From positions 1-34,536 of the forward strand of contig JARGPH010000038.1 of the NCBI GenBank assembly GCA_029213065.1: a stretch of DNA of 34,536 nt, written 5' to 3'. This document shows, piece by piece, positions 14,130 to 23,195 of the stretch. Position 1 is the stretch's first letter. Each line of letters starts with the position of its first letter. Origin of the DNA: Verrucomicrobiales bacterium (lineage in GTDB: Bacteria; Verrucomicrobiota; Verrucomicrobiia; Verrucomicrobiales; DEV007). Below the pieces are notes generated by a model. It was given only the letters and a program-made list of their open reading frames with translations, ran no database searches and was not told the origin of the DNA. The position numbers and the translations under genes are program-made.

Positions 14130-16880
14130 TTAGCTCATTGCTTCGTCACAGCGCACACAGAGTTCAGAACCCGGCGCGGTTTCGATGGAACGGCGGCAGC
14201 GCGGGCATTCGGCGTGGTCTGTCACCTTTACGGTGGCTGAGCAGTCACCTTCCCCGGCTTGAACCGCGAATTTCGAAATCATGAGGAATTCGAGGGCGTC
14301 GTCCGGGGCGGATTCGAGAACAGCTTTCGCCGGATCATCACTCTTCATCACGAAGGTCACGTCGGCCTGCTCACGTTTCTTAAACTGATCGGATTTCACT
14401 GCCGCGTCGATCGAGATCTGAGCGAGGTCACGGAGATCGCTGAGGGCTTCAATCTGGTCGCTTGCTTCGCTGCCGGCAAAAGCGGGGTCGGCTTCAGGGA
14501 AGGTCTCTAGGTGAACGGAGGTTTTGTGTCCGGCGTATTCCCAGGCTTCGTCGGCGGTGAAGGCAAGGATGGGCGCGATGAGTCGAACCATCGAATCGAA
14601 GACGCGGTGCATCGCGGTCTGGGTGGCGCGGCGGCGGGTCGAATCGACACGGTCGCAATACATGCGGTCCTTCGTGATGTCGACGTAGAGCGCGCTGAGA
14701 TCGACGGCGCAGAACTGGTTCAGCGTGTTGAAGACCTTGCGGAACTCGAACGCTTCGTAGGCTTCGCGACATTCGGTGACGACGCGGTTGAGGCGCTCGA
14801 GAACCCAGCGGTCGATCAGTCCGAACTGATCATTGGAAACGGCGTCTTTTTCGGCGTCGAAATCATTCAGGTTCGCAAGAAGGATGCGGAGAATGTTCCG
14901 GAAGCGGCGGTAAGGCTCCGTCGTTTGTTTGAAGAGGTCCTCTCCGAAGGGAACTTCGTTCTGCCAGTCAACACTGCCAGCCCAGAGGCGGAGAATGTCG
15001 GCACCGTATTTGTTGTAGAAGTAGGCGGCGTCAGTCGGCTTTCCGGCTTTGGCTGCGTCGGACTTGGAGATTTTCTTTTTGTCCTTATCGACCACGAATC
15101 CGTGAGTGAGCACTGACTTGTAGGGTGCAGCGTCGCGAACCGCTGTGCTGAGCATAAGCGAACTCTGGAACCACCCGCGGTGCTGGTCGGTCGCCTCGAG
15201 GTAGAGGTCAGCGGGACAGCTCAGTTCGGGATGGCGATCCATCACTGCGACGTGGCTCGAACCGGAATCGATCCAGACGTCGAGGGTGTCTTTGCAACGG
15301 GTCGTGCCGGCGGGAAGGCCGAGCTTCTCAGCCCACCAGGCGTCGTCGTGCTCGAACCAGAGATTCGTGCCGCCGGTTTCAGTGACTTCGGCGACTTTGC
15401 GTGCGACGTCGGCATCGATCACGGGAAGACCGCTTTCGGCATCGTAAAAGACCGGAAGGGGAACTCCCCAGGTGCGCTGGCGCGAGATACACCAGTCGGG
15501 TCGTGACTCGACGGTTCCGTAGATGCGGTTGCGGCCCCAGTGTGGAAGCCACTTCACGCCGTCGATTTCTTCGAGCGCTTTCTCGCGGATGTCGTCGATG
15601 CGGATGAAAAACTGAGGCACGGAGCGGAAAATGATCGGTGTCTTCGAGCGCCAGCAATGCGGGTAGCTGTGGAGATACTTTTCTTTTCCAACGAGGAATC
15701 CTTTTTCAGCAACGAGCTTGAGAATAGGGATGTTCGCTTCGTGAACGTGCATGCCGACGAGGAAATCAACGCCGACTTCATCGGTGAAATTACCGGCATC
15801 ATCGACCGGGGAAAGGAGGCCGAGGTCGTTGTTCTGTCCTGCGAGGTAATCGTCGCTACCATGACCGGGGGCGATGTGAACCGCACCGGTTCCTGTTTCC
15901 GTGGTCACGAAATCAGCGAGGATGATTTTCGAGGTCCGATCGATGAAGGGATGCTGAGCTTCCGCGCCTTCGAGTGTTTCGCCTTTCAGCTCCGTGAGTT
16001 CTCCCGAAGGAGCAAAGCCGGTTTTCTCTTCGAATTTTCCGAGGAGCTCTTTGACGATGATGAAATTCTCAGTTCGCTCGGTGTTCGGATTCGTGAATTC
16101 GCCTTTGACGTAGGTGAACTGCGGATGCACCGCGATGCCGAGGTTGGCGGGGAGCGTCCATGGAGTTGTCGTCCAGATCACCATGGAGGTTTCGCCGGCG
16201 TGGTCACCGGTCACGACAGGAAACTGCACGAAAATAGCGATGTCTTTGACGTCCTCGTATTCGACTTCCGCTTCCGCGAGCGCGGTTTGGGCGCCATAGC
16301 TCCATTGAACGGGCTTTTTGCTCTGATAAACGAGTCCTTTGTCGACGAGGGTTGCGAAAACGCGGATGATGTCCGCTTCGTATTCGGGCGAAAGGGTCAG
16401 GTAGGGATTTTCCCAATCACCGAGAACGCCGAGGCGCTTGAAGGAGTTGCGCTGGATGTCGATGAATCCCCGGGCGAACGCTTCGGAGCGGCGACGGATC
16501 TCCGCCGGCTCGAGGCCGCGGGATTCTTTGACGACTTTGAATTCGATCGGCAGTCCGTGACAATCCCAACCGGGGATGTAAGGGCATTCGTAGCCGGCCA
16601 TCGACTTTGATTTGAGAACGAGATCCTTGAGCACTTTGTTCAGCGCGGTGCCCATGTGGACGTCTCCGTTCGCGAAAGGAGGGCCGTCATGAAGAATGAA
16701 ACGGTCGGAGCCTGCTGCTTTGCGCTTCGCAATAATCGAGGCGTAGAGGTCTTCGTTTTCCCACTTTTCGAGACGTGACGGCTCCCGCTTAACGAGATCG
16801 CCGCGCATCGGAAATTCGGTTTCCGGTAAATTGAGTGTGGATTTGTAGCTCTTCGCTTCGTCCTGATTGCTCATGATCAA
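14130..16880 (-). CDS. ileS: Isoleucyl-tRNA synthetase
   Basis: Class I synthetase of 916 residues, the usual size for the bacterial IleS type. The HIGH region reads PFANGDVHMGTALNK, so the second His is Thr. The signature loop is KKISKS rather than KMSKS. The editing domain lies around residues 200-390 (MVIWTTTPWTLPANLG, GTGAVHIAPGHG). The C-terminus keeps the zinc-binding Cys pairs CPRC and CVRC. I use the first ATG (16880); a second at 16874 is equally good. lgt ends 90 bp upstream and lspA follows after 11 bp. Confidence 0.97.
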   Translation of the reverse strand: MIMSNQDEAKSYKSTLNLPETEFPMRGDLVKREPSRLEKWENEDLYASIIAKRKAAGSDRFILHDGPPFANGDVHMGTALNKVLKDLVLKSKSMAGYECPYIPGWDCHGLPIEFKVVKESRGLEPAEIRRRSEAFARGFIDIQRNSFKRLGVLGDWENPYLTLSPEYEADIIRVFATLVDKGLVYQSKKPVQWSYGAQTALAEAEVEYEDVKDIAIFVQFPVVTGDHAGETSMVIWTTTPWTLPANLGIAVHPQFTYVKGEFTNPNTERTENFIIVKELLGKFEEKTGFAPSGELTELKGETLEGAEAQHPFIDRTSKIILADFVTTETGTGAVHIAPGHGSDDYLAGQNNDLGLLSPVDDAGNFTDEVGVDFLVGMHVHEANIPILKLVAEKGFLVGKEKYLHSYPHCWRSKTPIIFRSVPQFFIRIDDIREKALEEIDGVKWLPHWGRNRIYGTVESRPDWCISRQRTWGVPLPVFYDAESGLPVIDADVARKVAEVTETGGTNLWFEHDDAWWAEKLGLPAGTTRCKDTLDVWIDSGSSHVAVMDRHPELSCPADLYLEATDQHRGWFQSSLMLSTAVRDAAPYKSVLTHGFVVDKDKKKISKSDAAKAGKPTDAAYFYNKYGADILRLWAGSVDWQNEVPFGEDLFKQTTEPYRRFRNILRILLANLNDFDAEKDAVSNDQFGLIDRWVLERLNRVVTECREAYEAFEFRKVFNTLNQFCAVDLSALYVDITKDRMYCDRVDSTRRRATQTAMHRVFDSMVRLIAPILAFTADEAWEYAGHKTSVHLETFPEADPAFAGSEASDQIEALSDLRDLAQISIDAAVKSDQFKKREQADVTFVMKSDDPAKAVLESAPDDALEFLMISKFAVQAGEGDCSATVKVTDHAECPRCRRSIETAPGSELCVRCDEAMS

Positions 16881-16970
16881 TTCTGGGTGTCAGAAAAAAG
16901 GGATGAAAATCCCCGCTTCTGAAAGGCGGCGAACCTAGCATCCCCGCGCCACCGTCGCAAGGGCGGGGTG

Positions 16971-18026
16971 TCAGGCCGATGCCGGAATCTGATTCCTGCG
17001 CTTCCGGACGAATCCGAAGACGAGAAAGCCGATTCCAATCACGATCATGAAGGTCGAGTAAAATTGCCCTCTCGTCATCCCTGCGATGAGTCCGGCATCG
17101 GGTTCGCGGTAGTTTTCCACGAAGATGCGCCCGATCGCGTAGAGGATGAAAAAGATTCCGGTGATGACGCCGTGGTAGAGGTTTTTCCACTTCAGGCGAA
17201 TCGCGAGAAGAATGAGGAAAAGGAGAAGGCCTTCAATGAGGGCTTCGTAGAGCTGCGACGGGTGGCGGGGCGTGAGGATTTCACCGAGAATGAGGCGGAA
17301 GCTCTCGTTTTCCTCCGAGGCTTTGAGGATGAGTTGGCTGACCTGGTAATGGGGATCGAATCCGGAGGCGGTCGCCTTTGCGACGGTGTCGTTGACCTCA
17401 TCGAGGAGGTCGGGGGCGACGTCTTTGGCCTTCGTGGCCACTTCAACGAGCTGATCGGTGGGGAAATCCCAGGAGAAGTAGCCCTCGGCGCTCCGCCTTC
17501 CCTCGATGATCTCCGAGGGGAATTTCATGGCGAGACTGCTGTCGGTTTTCCGGCCGTAGAGTTCCCCGTTCACAAAGTTTGCGATGCGTCCGAAGAACAC
17601 GCCGAGGCTGCAGACGATGACAAGATTGTCCCCGAGACCGGTCCAGGATTTCTTTTTAACGAGCGCGTAAATTAACGCCACCAGGACCGTCCCGAGAATG
17701 CCCCCGTGGCTGGACATCCCGCCGCCGAGGACATCGAAGAAGCTGGCCGGATTCGCGACCAGCTCACCGAAGTTGTAAAAGAGCATGAAGCCGAGTCTCC
17801 CCCCGAGCATGATACCGAAGAGGGAGATGACCGTCACGAAATCCGCGACTTCGGAATCCCTCAGTTCGGAAGCTTTCAGTTTCACAAACCAGCGGAGGAG
17901 AAAAAACGCGACGATGAATCCGCTGACGTAGGCGAGACCATACCAGCGCAGCCCGAACGACTCGGTGAATTGGATCGCGAAGGGGTCGAGGTGGTGGATG
18001 TAGGTGGCTAGAAAGCAGGTGCTCAT
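16971..18026 (-). CDS. lgt: Prolipoprotein diacylglyceryl transferase
   Basis: Inner-membrane enzyme that transfers diacylglycerol from phosphatidylglycerol to the lipobox Cys, the first step of lipoprotein maturation. The signature GRIANFVNGELYGR and RHPSQLYEALIEG are present, with about seven hydrophobic helices. At 351 residues it is ~60 longer than E. coli Lgt; most of the excess is a charged, helical insertion between MKFPSE and RHPSQ (about 170-250), presumably periplasmic. It is first in the lgt-ileS-lspA series and divergent from the sulfatase. Confidence 0.95.
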   Translation of the reverse strand: MSTCFLATYIHHLDPFAIQFTESFGLRWYGLAYVSGFIVAFFLLRWFVKLKASELRDSEVADFVTVISLFGIMLGGRLGFMLFYNFGELVANPASFFDVLGGGMSSHGGILGTVLVALIYALVKKKSWTGLGDNLVIVCSLGVFFGRIANFVNGELYGRKTDSSLAMKFPSEIIEGRRSAEGYFSWDFPTDQLVEVATKAKDVAPDLLDEVNDTVAKATASGFDPHYQVSQLILKASEENESFRLILGEILTPRHPSQLYEALIEGLLLFLILLAIRLKWKNLYHGVITGIFFILYAIGRIFVENYREPDAGLIAGMTRGQFYSTFMIVIGIGFLVFGFVRKRRNQIPASA

Positions 18027-18140
18027 CTCCCGAAACCAGACCGCGATATTTGCCGGAGCGCAAGACCGGAGATGTGACGGACGGGTGGCAATTGATCACG
18101 GTCTTGCAGGGGATCCTGCTTTAGGCATAGAATTGCCGGT

Positions 18141-19589
18141 ATGAATCGAATTTCTCTATTGCTTGTCACGGTCGTTTTACTGGCGACTTCGCTCCTACGG
18201 GCGGCGGATAAGACCAACGTCCTGTTCATTATCTGCGACGATCTCAATTGCGACATCGGCAGCTATGGTCATCCCCAGGTGAAGACCCCGAATATCGACA
18301 AGCTGGCGGCACGCGGGGTTCGCTTTGCCAATGCGCACTGCCAATACCCGCTTTGTGGTCCAAGCCGGGCATCCTTCATGACGGGGCTTTATCCTGACCA
18401 AACCCTGGTTCATCAGAATGCGGTCTACATCCGCGAGAACACTCCCAAGGTCGTGACGATGGCGGAGCACTTCCGAAACAACGGTTATTTCGCGACCCGG
18501 ATCGGAAAAATGTATCATTACAATGTTCCGAAACACATCGGCACAAGCGGACATGATGACCCCTACTCCTGGGACTACACAATCAATCCCCGAGGGCGCG
18601 ACGTTGAGGACCAGTCGCTCATCTTCTCGCTGAGGCCGGGAACTTTCGGAGCGACTCTGAGCTGGCTGGCCGCTGAAGGAACCGATGAGGAGCAGACCGA
18701 TGGCATGATCGCCGATGCCGCTGTCGAGGAGCTGCGCCGCTACCAAAAAGAGGATCGGGCTTTCTTTCTCGCAGTCGGATTGTTCCGGCCGCACACGCCT
18801 TACGTGGCCCCGAAGAAGTATTTCGATCTTTACCCGCTTGAAGACATCGTCGTGCCGGTAGTTCCCGAAGGGTATGAGAAAACGATTCCGGCGGATGCTT
18901 TGAAATCGATTCGACGGAGGAAAGAGGAAACCAATCTAGCGGATGACCTCGCCCGTCAGGCGATACAGGCTTACTACGCGTCGATCTCCTTTGCTGATGC
19001 TCAGGTTGGAAAAATTCTCGCAGCGCTGGAGGATACAGGCCTCGATGAGAACACCGTCGTGACTTTCACTTCTGACCACGGCTACCACATGGGGGAGCAC
19101 GGGCACTGGCAGAAAACGACGCTCTTTGAAAACGCCACGCATGTACCGATGATCATCGCGGCACCGCAGCAAAAGATGCGTGGAGAATCAACGATGATGC
19201 CGACTGAGATGGTCGATTTTTATCCTACTCTTTCAGAACTGTGCGGGTTGAATCGACCGAAGCATCTTTCCGGAGTCAGCCTCGTTCCGGTTTTAAATGA
19301 CATCTCGGTGAAGCCGCGGGAGTCAGCATTGAGTCAGTATAACAACGGCTACAGCCTCCGAACGGACCGCTACCGGTTCACCTCATGGGGTGAGGTTGGC
19401 GTTGCCGGCGAAGAACTCTACGATCACGAGACTGATCCGGAGGAAATGGTGAATCTCATTCACGACCCTGAAATGGGCGGAATCAGGACGGACCTGCGTG
19501 ATGAAATTTCCAAACGAATCCTCGATGCCGGATCTCCACCGGCAGGGGTGAAGCAGGTGCGTGACAAGCCCGCGCGTCCTGCAAAGTAG
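18141..19589 (+). CDS. Secreted sulfatase, iduronate-2-sulfatase-like
   Basis: 482 residues with a signal peptide (MNRISLLLVTVVLLATSLLR, cleaved near RAA). The alkaline-phosphatase-fold sulfatase domain has CDDLN near the start (metal ligands) and CGPSR at residues 72-76. Cys72 of the CxPSR motif is the residue converted to formylglycine. TSDHGYHMGEHGHW supplies further metal ligands. Overall pattern and length match iduronate-2-sulfatase-like S1 enzymes, which desulfate polysaccharides such as glycosaminoglycans or algal polymers; the substrate here is unknown. No maturation enzyme or glycosidase is adjacent. A terminator follows at 19659. Confidence 0.9.
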   Translation: MNRISLLLVTVVLLATSLLRAADKTNVLFIICDDLNCDIGSYGHPQVKTPNIDKLAARGVRFANAHCQYPLCGPSRASFMTGLYPDQTLVHQNAVYIRENTPKVVTMAEHFRNNGYFATRIGKMYHYNVPKHIGTSGHDDPYSWDYTINPRGRDVEDQSLIFSLRPGTFGATLSWLAAEGTDEEQTDGMIADAAVEELRRYQKEDRAFFLAVGLFRPHTPYVAPKKYFDLYPLEDIVVPVVPEGYEKTIPADALKSIRRRKEETNLADDLARQAIQAYYASISFADAQVGKILAALEDTGLDENTVVTFTSDHGYHMGEHGHWQKTTLFENATHVPMIIAAPQQKMRGESTMMPTEMVDFYPTLSELCGLNRPKHLSGVSLVPVLNDISVKPRESALSQYNNGYSLRTDRYRFTSWGEVGVAGEELYDHETDPEEMVNLIHDPEMGGIRTDLRDEISKRILDAGSPPAGVKQVRDKPARPAK

Positions 19590-19658
19590 GCTTTTTTGCA
19601 GTCGTAAATGCTTCTTTAGCCGTGATTGCCATCGTTATGGCGCATTTATACAAACCTG

Positions 19659-19684
19659 CGTCTTGCCTTGAAGGCGTTTTTTTT
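19659..19684 (+). terminator. Intrinsic terminator after the sulfatase gene
   Basis: CGTCTT, loop GCCTTG, AAGGCG, then eight T. The stem is six base pairs including one G-U. It separates the sulfatase from the pyrophosphatase gene, whose ATG is ~60 bp further on. Confidence 0.55.
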
Positions 19685-19746
19685 GGCAGTCTCGTCAGGA
19701 ACCCCCAACCTGTGTTTCAACTAACCCGTTTGTTTACTCTATTCTC

Positions 19747-21921
19747 ATGACCTTATTGCTAGTCATTATTCCTCTCTTCGGCGTTCTCGCTCTCGCTTTC
19801 ACTTTCTGGAAATCCGCCTGGGTGGAAAAACAGGATGCCGGCTCCGATCAAATGCAGAGGATTGCTAAAAACATTGCCGATGGTGCGATGGCGTTCCTCC
19901 GCGCTGAATACAAAGTGCTCTCCATTTTTGTCGGTTGCGTTGCACTGCTGCTTTTGTTCCAGGGGTTCCGGGATGAAAACAGCTCTCCGCTCGTTGCCGT
20001 TTCATTCATCGTCGGCGCGATCTGTTCGGCGTTGGCAGGCTTCATCGGGATGCGCGTTGCCACGAAGGCGAACGTTCGCACGACCCAGGGCGCACGCACC
20101 AGTCTCGGTGAGGGACTCAAAATTGCCTTCGCCGGTGGTTCTGTCATGGGCCTCGGCGTGGTCGGGCTCGGCCTTCTCGGCCTCGGGCTCCTCTTTTTGA
20201 TTTTCGGGAAAATGATAGGCACCGATGCCGAGTCGATCGGGAGGGTCATGACAATTATTACGGGCTTTTCATTCGGTGCTTCCTCGATCGCACTTTTTGC
20301 CCGTGTCGGCGGCGGTATCTACACCAAGGCCGCAGATGTCGGTGCTGATTTGGTCGGTAAAGTGGAGGCAGGTATCCCCGAGGATCACCCTCTCAATCCG
20401 GCCACGATTGCAGATAACGTCGGTGATAATGTCGGTGATGTTGCCGGAATGGGGGCTGACCTGTTTGAATCCTACGTCGGTTCCATCATCGCGACGATGG
20501 TGCTCGGCTCGGTTTTTATGATCATGCCCGAATTTGCCGAGTTGCCACTCGGAGGGGTTCTTCTTCCATTGCTTCTTGCCGGTCTCGGGATTGTTACCTC
20601 CATCATCGGAACGTTTCTCGTTCGGGTCAAAGACGGCGGTGATCCACAAAAGGCACTCAATACCGGTGAGATTGTTGCTGGGATTCTTTTGCTGATAGGC
20701 ACCTTCATCATTGTTTCGACGGTGCTTCCTCCGAATTGGGTGGTCGGTGAAGCGACATACAGCTCACTCGGTGTTTTCGGTGCCATTGCAATCGGGCTCA
20801 TTGCCGGAATCGCGATCGGGTATGTGACGGAGCATTACACGGGAACCGGCAAGGGACCGGTTATTAATATCGTGCGTCAATCGGTTACCGGTTCGGCGAC
20901 GAATATCATTTCAGGGCTTGGGGTCGGGATGAAGTCGACCGCTGTTCCCATTATCATTTTGGCGGCGGCGATTCTCGGCTCGTACGAGTTGGCAGGTCTT
21001 TACGGGATTGCAATTGCAGCAGTGGGAATGCTTTCCAATACGGGGATTCAACTTGCGGTCGATGCCTACGGTCCTGTCTCCGATAATGCCGGTGGCATTG
21101 CGGAAATGGCGGAGCTTCCGGCCGAAGTCCGCCAGCGGACTGATAAACTCGATGCTGTGGGAAATACCACCGCAGCGATCGGAAAAGGCTTTGCGATTGG
21201 ATCGGCGGCCCTCACCGCCCTCGCGCTTTTCGCGGCATTTAAAACAACCTGGGAGCAAACGCACGATGCGGTTCTTTCGATTGAGGTAACCGATCCCAAG
21301 GTGGTCGCTGCCTTGTTTGTCGGGGGCATGCTGCCGTTCCTGTTCTCTGCTCTTTCGATGGAGGCCGTGGGACGCGCTGCGATGTCGATGATTGAGGAGG
21401 TGCGCCGTCAGTTTCGTGAAATTCCGGGTCTCAAGGCCGGATTGGGCGCGATGAATCGCAACGAAGGAAAAATCCTGAAGGACTGGTCCGATGAAGATCA
21501 GAAAATTTACGTCGATGCTCAGGGGCAGGCGGAATACGGCAAGTGCGTCGAGATCTCAACGAAATCAGCGATCAAAGAAATGGTGAAGCCGGGGCTGCTT
21601 GCGGTGCTTGCTCCTGTCCTTGTCGGATTTCTCGGCGGAGCTGAGATGCTCGGCGGTCTCCTTGTCGGCGTCACCGTGACAGGAGTGCTCCTCGCGCTTT
21701 TCCAGTCCAATGCCGGTGGTGCCTGGGACAATGCGAAGAAGATGATCGAGGAAGGATTTGAAGTGAACGGCGTCAAGCTCGCCAAAGGGTCTGAAGCGCA
21801 CAAGGCTGCCGTTGTCGGTGATACCGTCGGCGACCCCTTCAAGGATACTTCCGGACCTTCGCTGAATATTCTACTGAAGTTGATGAGCGTGGTTGCTCTC
21901 GTGATCGCCTCGATGATTTAG
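19747..21921 (+). CDS. hppA: Ion-pumping membrane pyrophosphatase, K+-dependent type
   Basis: Homodimeric integral membrane pump that hydrolyses cytosolic pyrophosphate and exports H+ or Na+. 724 residues with about sixteen membrane helices. The substrate signature is [12 protein letters not shown] (about 198-209), followed by [24 protein letters not shown] (about 471-480) has Ala where K+-independent enzymes have Lys, which points to the K+-dependent subfamily. The C-terminal [15 protein letters not shown] is intact. Whether it pumps H+ or Na+ cannot be fixed by eye. It stands alone between a terminator and the REP cluster. Confidence 0.95.
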   Translation: MTLLLVIIPLFGVLALAFTFWKSAWVEKQDAGSDQMQRIAKNIADGAMAFLRAEYKVLSIFVGCVALLLLFQGFRDENSSPLVAVSFIVGAICSALAGFIGMRVATKANVRTTQGARTSLGEGLKIAFAGGSVMGLGVVGLGLLGLGLLFLIFGKMIGTDAESIGRVMTIITGFSFGASSIALFARVGGGIYTKAADVGADLVGKVEAGIPEDHPLNPATIADNVGDNVGDVAGMGADLFESYVGSIIATMVLGSVFMIMPEFAELPLGGVLLPLLLAGLGIVTSIIGTFLVRVKDGGDPQKALNTGEIVAGILLLIGTFIIVSTVLPPNWVVGEATYSSLGVFGAIAIGLIAGIAIGYVTEHYTGTGKGPVINIVRQSVTGSATNIISGLGVGMKSTAVPIIILAAAILGSYELAGLYGIAIAAVGMLSNTGIQLAVDAYGPVSDNAGGIAEMAELPAEVRQRTDKLDAVGNTTAAIGKGFAIGSAALTALALFAAFKTTWEQTHDAVLSIEVTDPKVVAALFVGGMLPFLFSALSMEAVGRAAMSMIEEVRRQFREIPGLKAGLGAMNRNEGKILKDWSDEDQKIYVDAQGQAEYGKCVEISTKSAIKEMVKPGLLAVLAPVLVGFLGGAEMLGGLLVGVTVTGVLLALFQSNAGGAWDNAKKMIEEGFEVNGVKLAKGSEAHKAAVVGDTVGDPFKDTSGPSLNILLKLMSVVALVIASMI

Positions 21922-21929
21922 GGGCGGGA

Positions 21930-21942
21930 GGCGCTTCGCGCC
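21930..21942. other. Small hairpin after the pyrophosphatase gene
   Basis: GGCGC-TTC-GCGCC begins 9 bp after the stop codon. It lacks a T run, so it is at best a weak or Rho-assisted terminator. The ~85 bp beyond it up to 22030 hold nothing I recognise. Confidence 0.3.
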
Positions 21943-22030
21943 GTGAAAGGGAAAAAGTAAAAGGTGAAAAGTCGGATAGGCTTTGAGCCACTGATAGGCG
22001 TGGAGGTCAGGCGGGCATCGATGGTGATAA

Positions 22031-22130
22031 GCGCCGGAGGTACGGAAGAATAATAGCCGGTGTGTGAAGCGTAGCGGAACCACCGGGTTATTCGGATGTA
22101 ATCTGTCCGCCCTGAAGGGGCTGGAGAAAT
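22031..22130 (+). repeat. REP-like palindromic unit 1
   Basis: Starts GCGCCGGAGG, then AGCCGGTGTGTGAAGCG, GCGGAACCACCGG and TCCGCCCTGAAGGGG. Two imprecise palindromes (CCGGTG...CACCGG and GCCCTGAAGGGGC) form hairpins. This unit is the most diverged of the three plus-oriented ones. Confidence 0.75.
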
Positions 22131-22172
22131 CGCCGTCTATCCACGATCGGTTTCTGCGCAGGAGCATCTGCG

Positions 22173-22279
22173 GATTCTGCTGCCCCTTCAGGGCAGAATT
22201 CAGGATCAGTTGGCGATTTCGGTGGTTCCGCTGCGCTCCACGCACCGGCTACGGTTCTCTATGAGCCTCCGGCTCAGGT
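22173..22279 (-). repeat. REP-like palindromic unit 2 (inverted)
   Basis: Same unit in reverse: TGCCCCTTCAGGGCAG, GGTGGTTCCGCTGCGCTCCA, CACCGGCT, and a third hairpin GAGCC-TCC-GGCTC at the end. It faces unit 1 across ~45 bp. Confidence 0.75.
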
Positions 22280-22283
22280 GTTG

Positions 22284-22323
22284 GAGAATGGGAGAATGGG
22301 AGAATGGGAGAATGGGAGAATGG
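22284..22323. repeat. Five tandem copies of GAGAATGG
   Basis: An exact 8-bp unit repeated five times between REP units 2 and 3. It is a short variable-number-type repeat in noncoding DNA. It reads open in one frame, but I see no gene in it. Confidence 0.9.
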
Positions 22324-22425
22324 GTAGCGCCGGCAGGCGCGAAAGAAATTAGCCGGTGGTGGAGCGCAGCGGAACCACCGGACTGGGTTGCCCTGCCCGT
22401 CCGCCCTGAAGGGGCGGGAGAATTC
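22324..22425 (+). repeat. REP-like palindromic unit 3
   Basis: GTAGCGCCGGCAGGCGCG leads to AGCCGGTGGTGGAGCGCAGC, GGAACCACCGG and CCGCCCTGAAGGGGCGGG. It carries three hairpins and ends 5 bp before the RAYT stop codon on the opposite strand. Confidence 0.8.
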
Positions 22426-22430
22426 ACTGC

Positions 22431-22877
22431 CTACCAGAGGTAGCGTTCCTCAAACTCGACCATCCCGCGTTTCAACATGGTGCGGTATTCATCTTGAAAG
22501 CTGTGGTTCCGATGATGCTCCTCCTGATTGAGCACGTAAGATCTCACTTTTTCCAAATCGGGCGATCCCAGGGTGAAGGCCCCGTAACCTTCCTGCCAGG
22601 CAAAACCTGCAAGAGTGAGTTCGGATTTAATCCAACCGGATGAATCGGCTTTCAGTTCGCGCATGACATCGGATAGCCGGTGACCTGGTTTCAAGCTTAT
22701 CAAAAGATGAATGTGATCGCCGATTCCGCCTACGCAATGCGGATGTCCGTCCATGGTTTTGATGATCCCGCCAAGGTAGCGATGGACACGCTCGCGCACT
22801 GAGGGTCGAAACCATGGCTCCCGGTTCTTCGTGCTGAACACGATATGATAGTGAAGCGCGGAGTGAGTCGAGGGCAT
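22431..22877 (-). CDS. REP-associated / IS200-like tyrosine transposase (Y1 HUH)
   Basis: 148 residues of the Y1_Tnp family, single-stranded DNA nucleases. HYHIVFSTKNREPW opens the fold. GDHIHLLISL gives the HUH pair His55 and His57. The helix with VRSYVLNQEEHH carries the probable nucleophile Tyr114, and the C-terminus ends DEYRTMLKRG...FEERYLW as usual for this group. Length and motifs look intact. REP units 3 and 4 flank the gene within a few bases on either side, in opposite orientation. That is the RAYT arrangement, in which the enzyme is thought to mobilise its own palindromes, rather than an IS with its own ends. No tnpB is present. Confidence 0.9.
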   Translation of the reverse strand: MPSTHSALHYHIVFSTKNREPWFRPSVRERVHRYLGGIIKTMDGHPHCVGGIGDHIHLLISLKPGHRLSDVMRELKADSSGWIKSELTLAGFAWQEGYGAFTLGSPDLEKVRSYVLNQEEHHRNHSFQDEYRTMLKRGMVEFEERYLW

Positions 22878-22882
22878 GAGCC

Positions 22883-22988
22883 GATTCTACTGCCCCTTCA
22901 GGGCAGGAATCAATACAGGAACGAAATTCCGGTGGTTCCGCTGCGCTCCACACACCGGCTGGTATTCTGAAGAGCCTCCGGCTCAGGC
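22883..22988 (-). repeat. REP-like palindromic unit 4 (inverted)
   Basis: Nearly identical to unit 2: TGCCCCTTCAGGGCAGGAAT, CCGGTGGTTCCGCTGCGCTC, CACACCGGCT and GAGCC-TCC-GGCTC. It lies directly upstream of the transposase start and is likely its cognate REP. Confidence 0.8.
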
Positions 22989-23079
22989 TTGGAGTGTTCC
23001 CGGCGCCTGGATTTCCGTTCTCTGTTCTCCGGTCTCCGTTTCCAGTGATGCGGGGCTCGAGTTGACTGGGGTTGTTGGT

Positions 23080-23180
23080 AGCGCTGGAGGCGCGTAAGAG
23101 ATTAGCCGGTGCGTGAAGCAACGCGGAACCACCGGATCATCGGGATCCAACCGGTCCGCCCTGAAGGGGCGGGAGAACTC
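23080..23180 (+). repeat. REP-like palindromic unit 5
   Basis: AGCGCTGGAGGCGCGTAAG, AGCCGGTGCGTGAAG, CGCGGAACCACCGG and CCGCCCTGAAGGGGCGGG. Same orientation as units 1 and 3. It sits 16 bp past the amidase stop. The ~90 bp between units 4 and 5 show no gene. Confidence 0.8.
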
Positions 23181-23195
23181 GCCGGCTTCTGCGAA

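Noticed and set aside
15540-16610. 356-codon plus-strand frame
   Set aside because: It is antisense to ileS within a fully conserved synthetase and its sequence is Asp/Glu/Phe/Arg-biased, as expected of a GC-rich complement frame.
16888-16970. Possible small RNA between lgt and ileS
   Set aside because: Only a short GC-rich spacer; no hairpin, T-box or promoter elements seen.
22031-23180. CRISPR array
   Set aside because: Repeats are long, palindromic, alternate in orientation and have irregular spacing, so REP units explain them.
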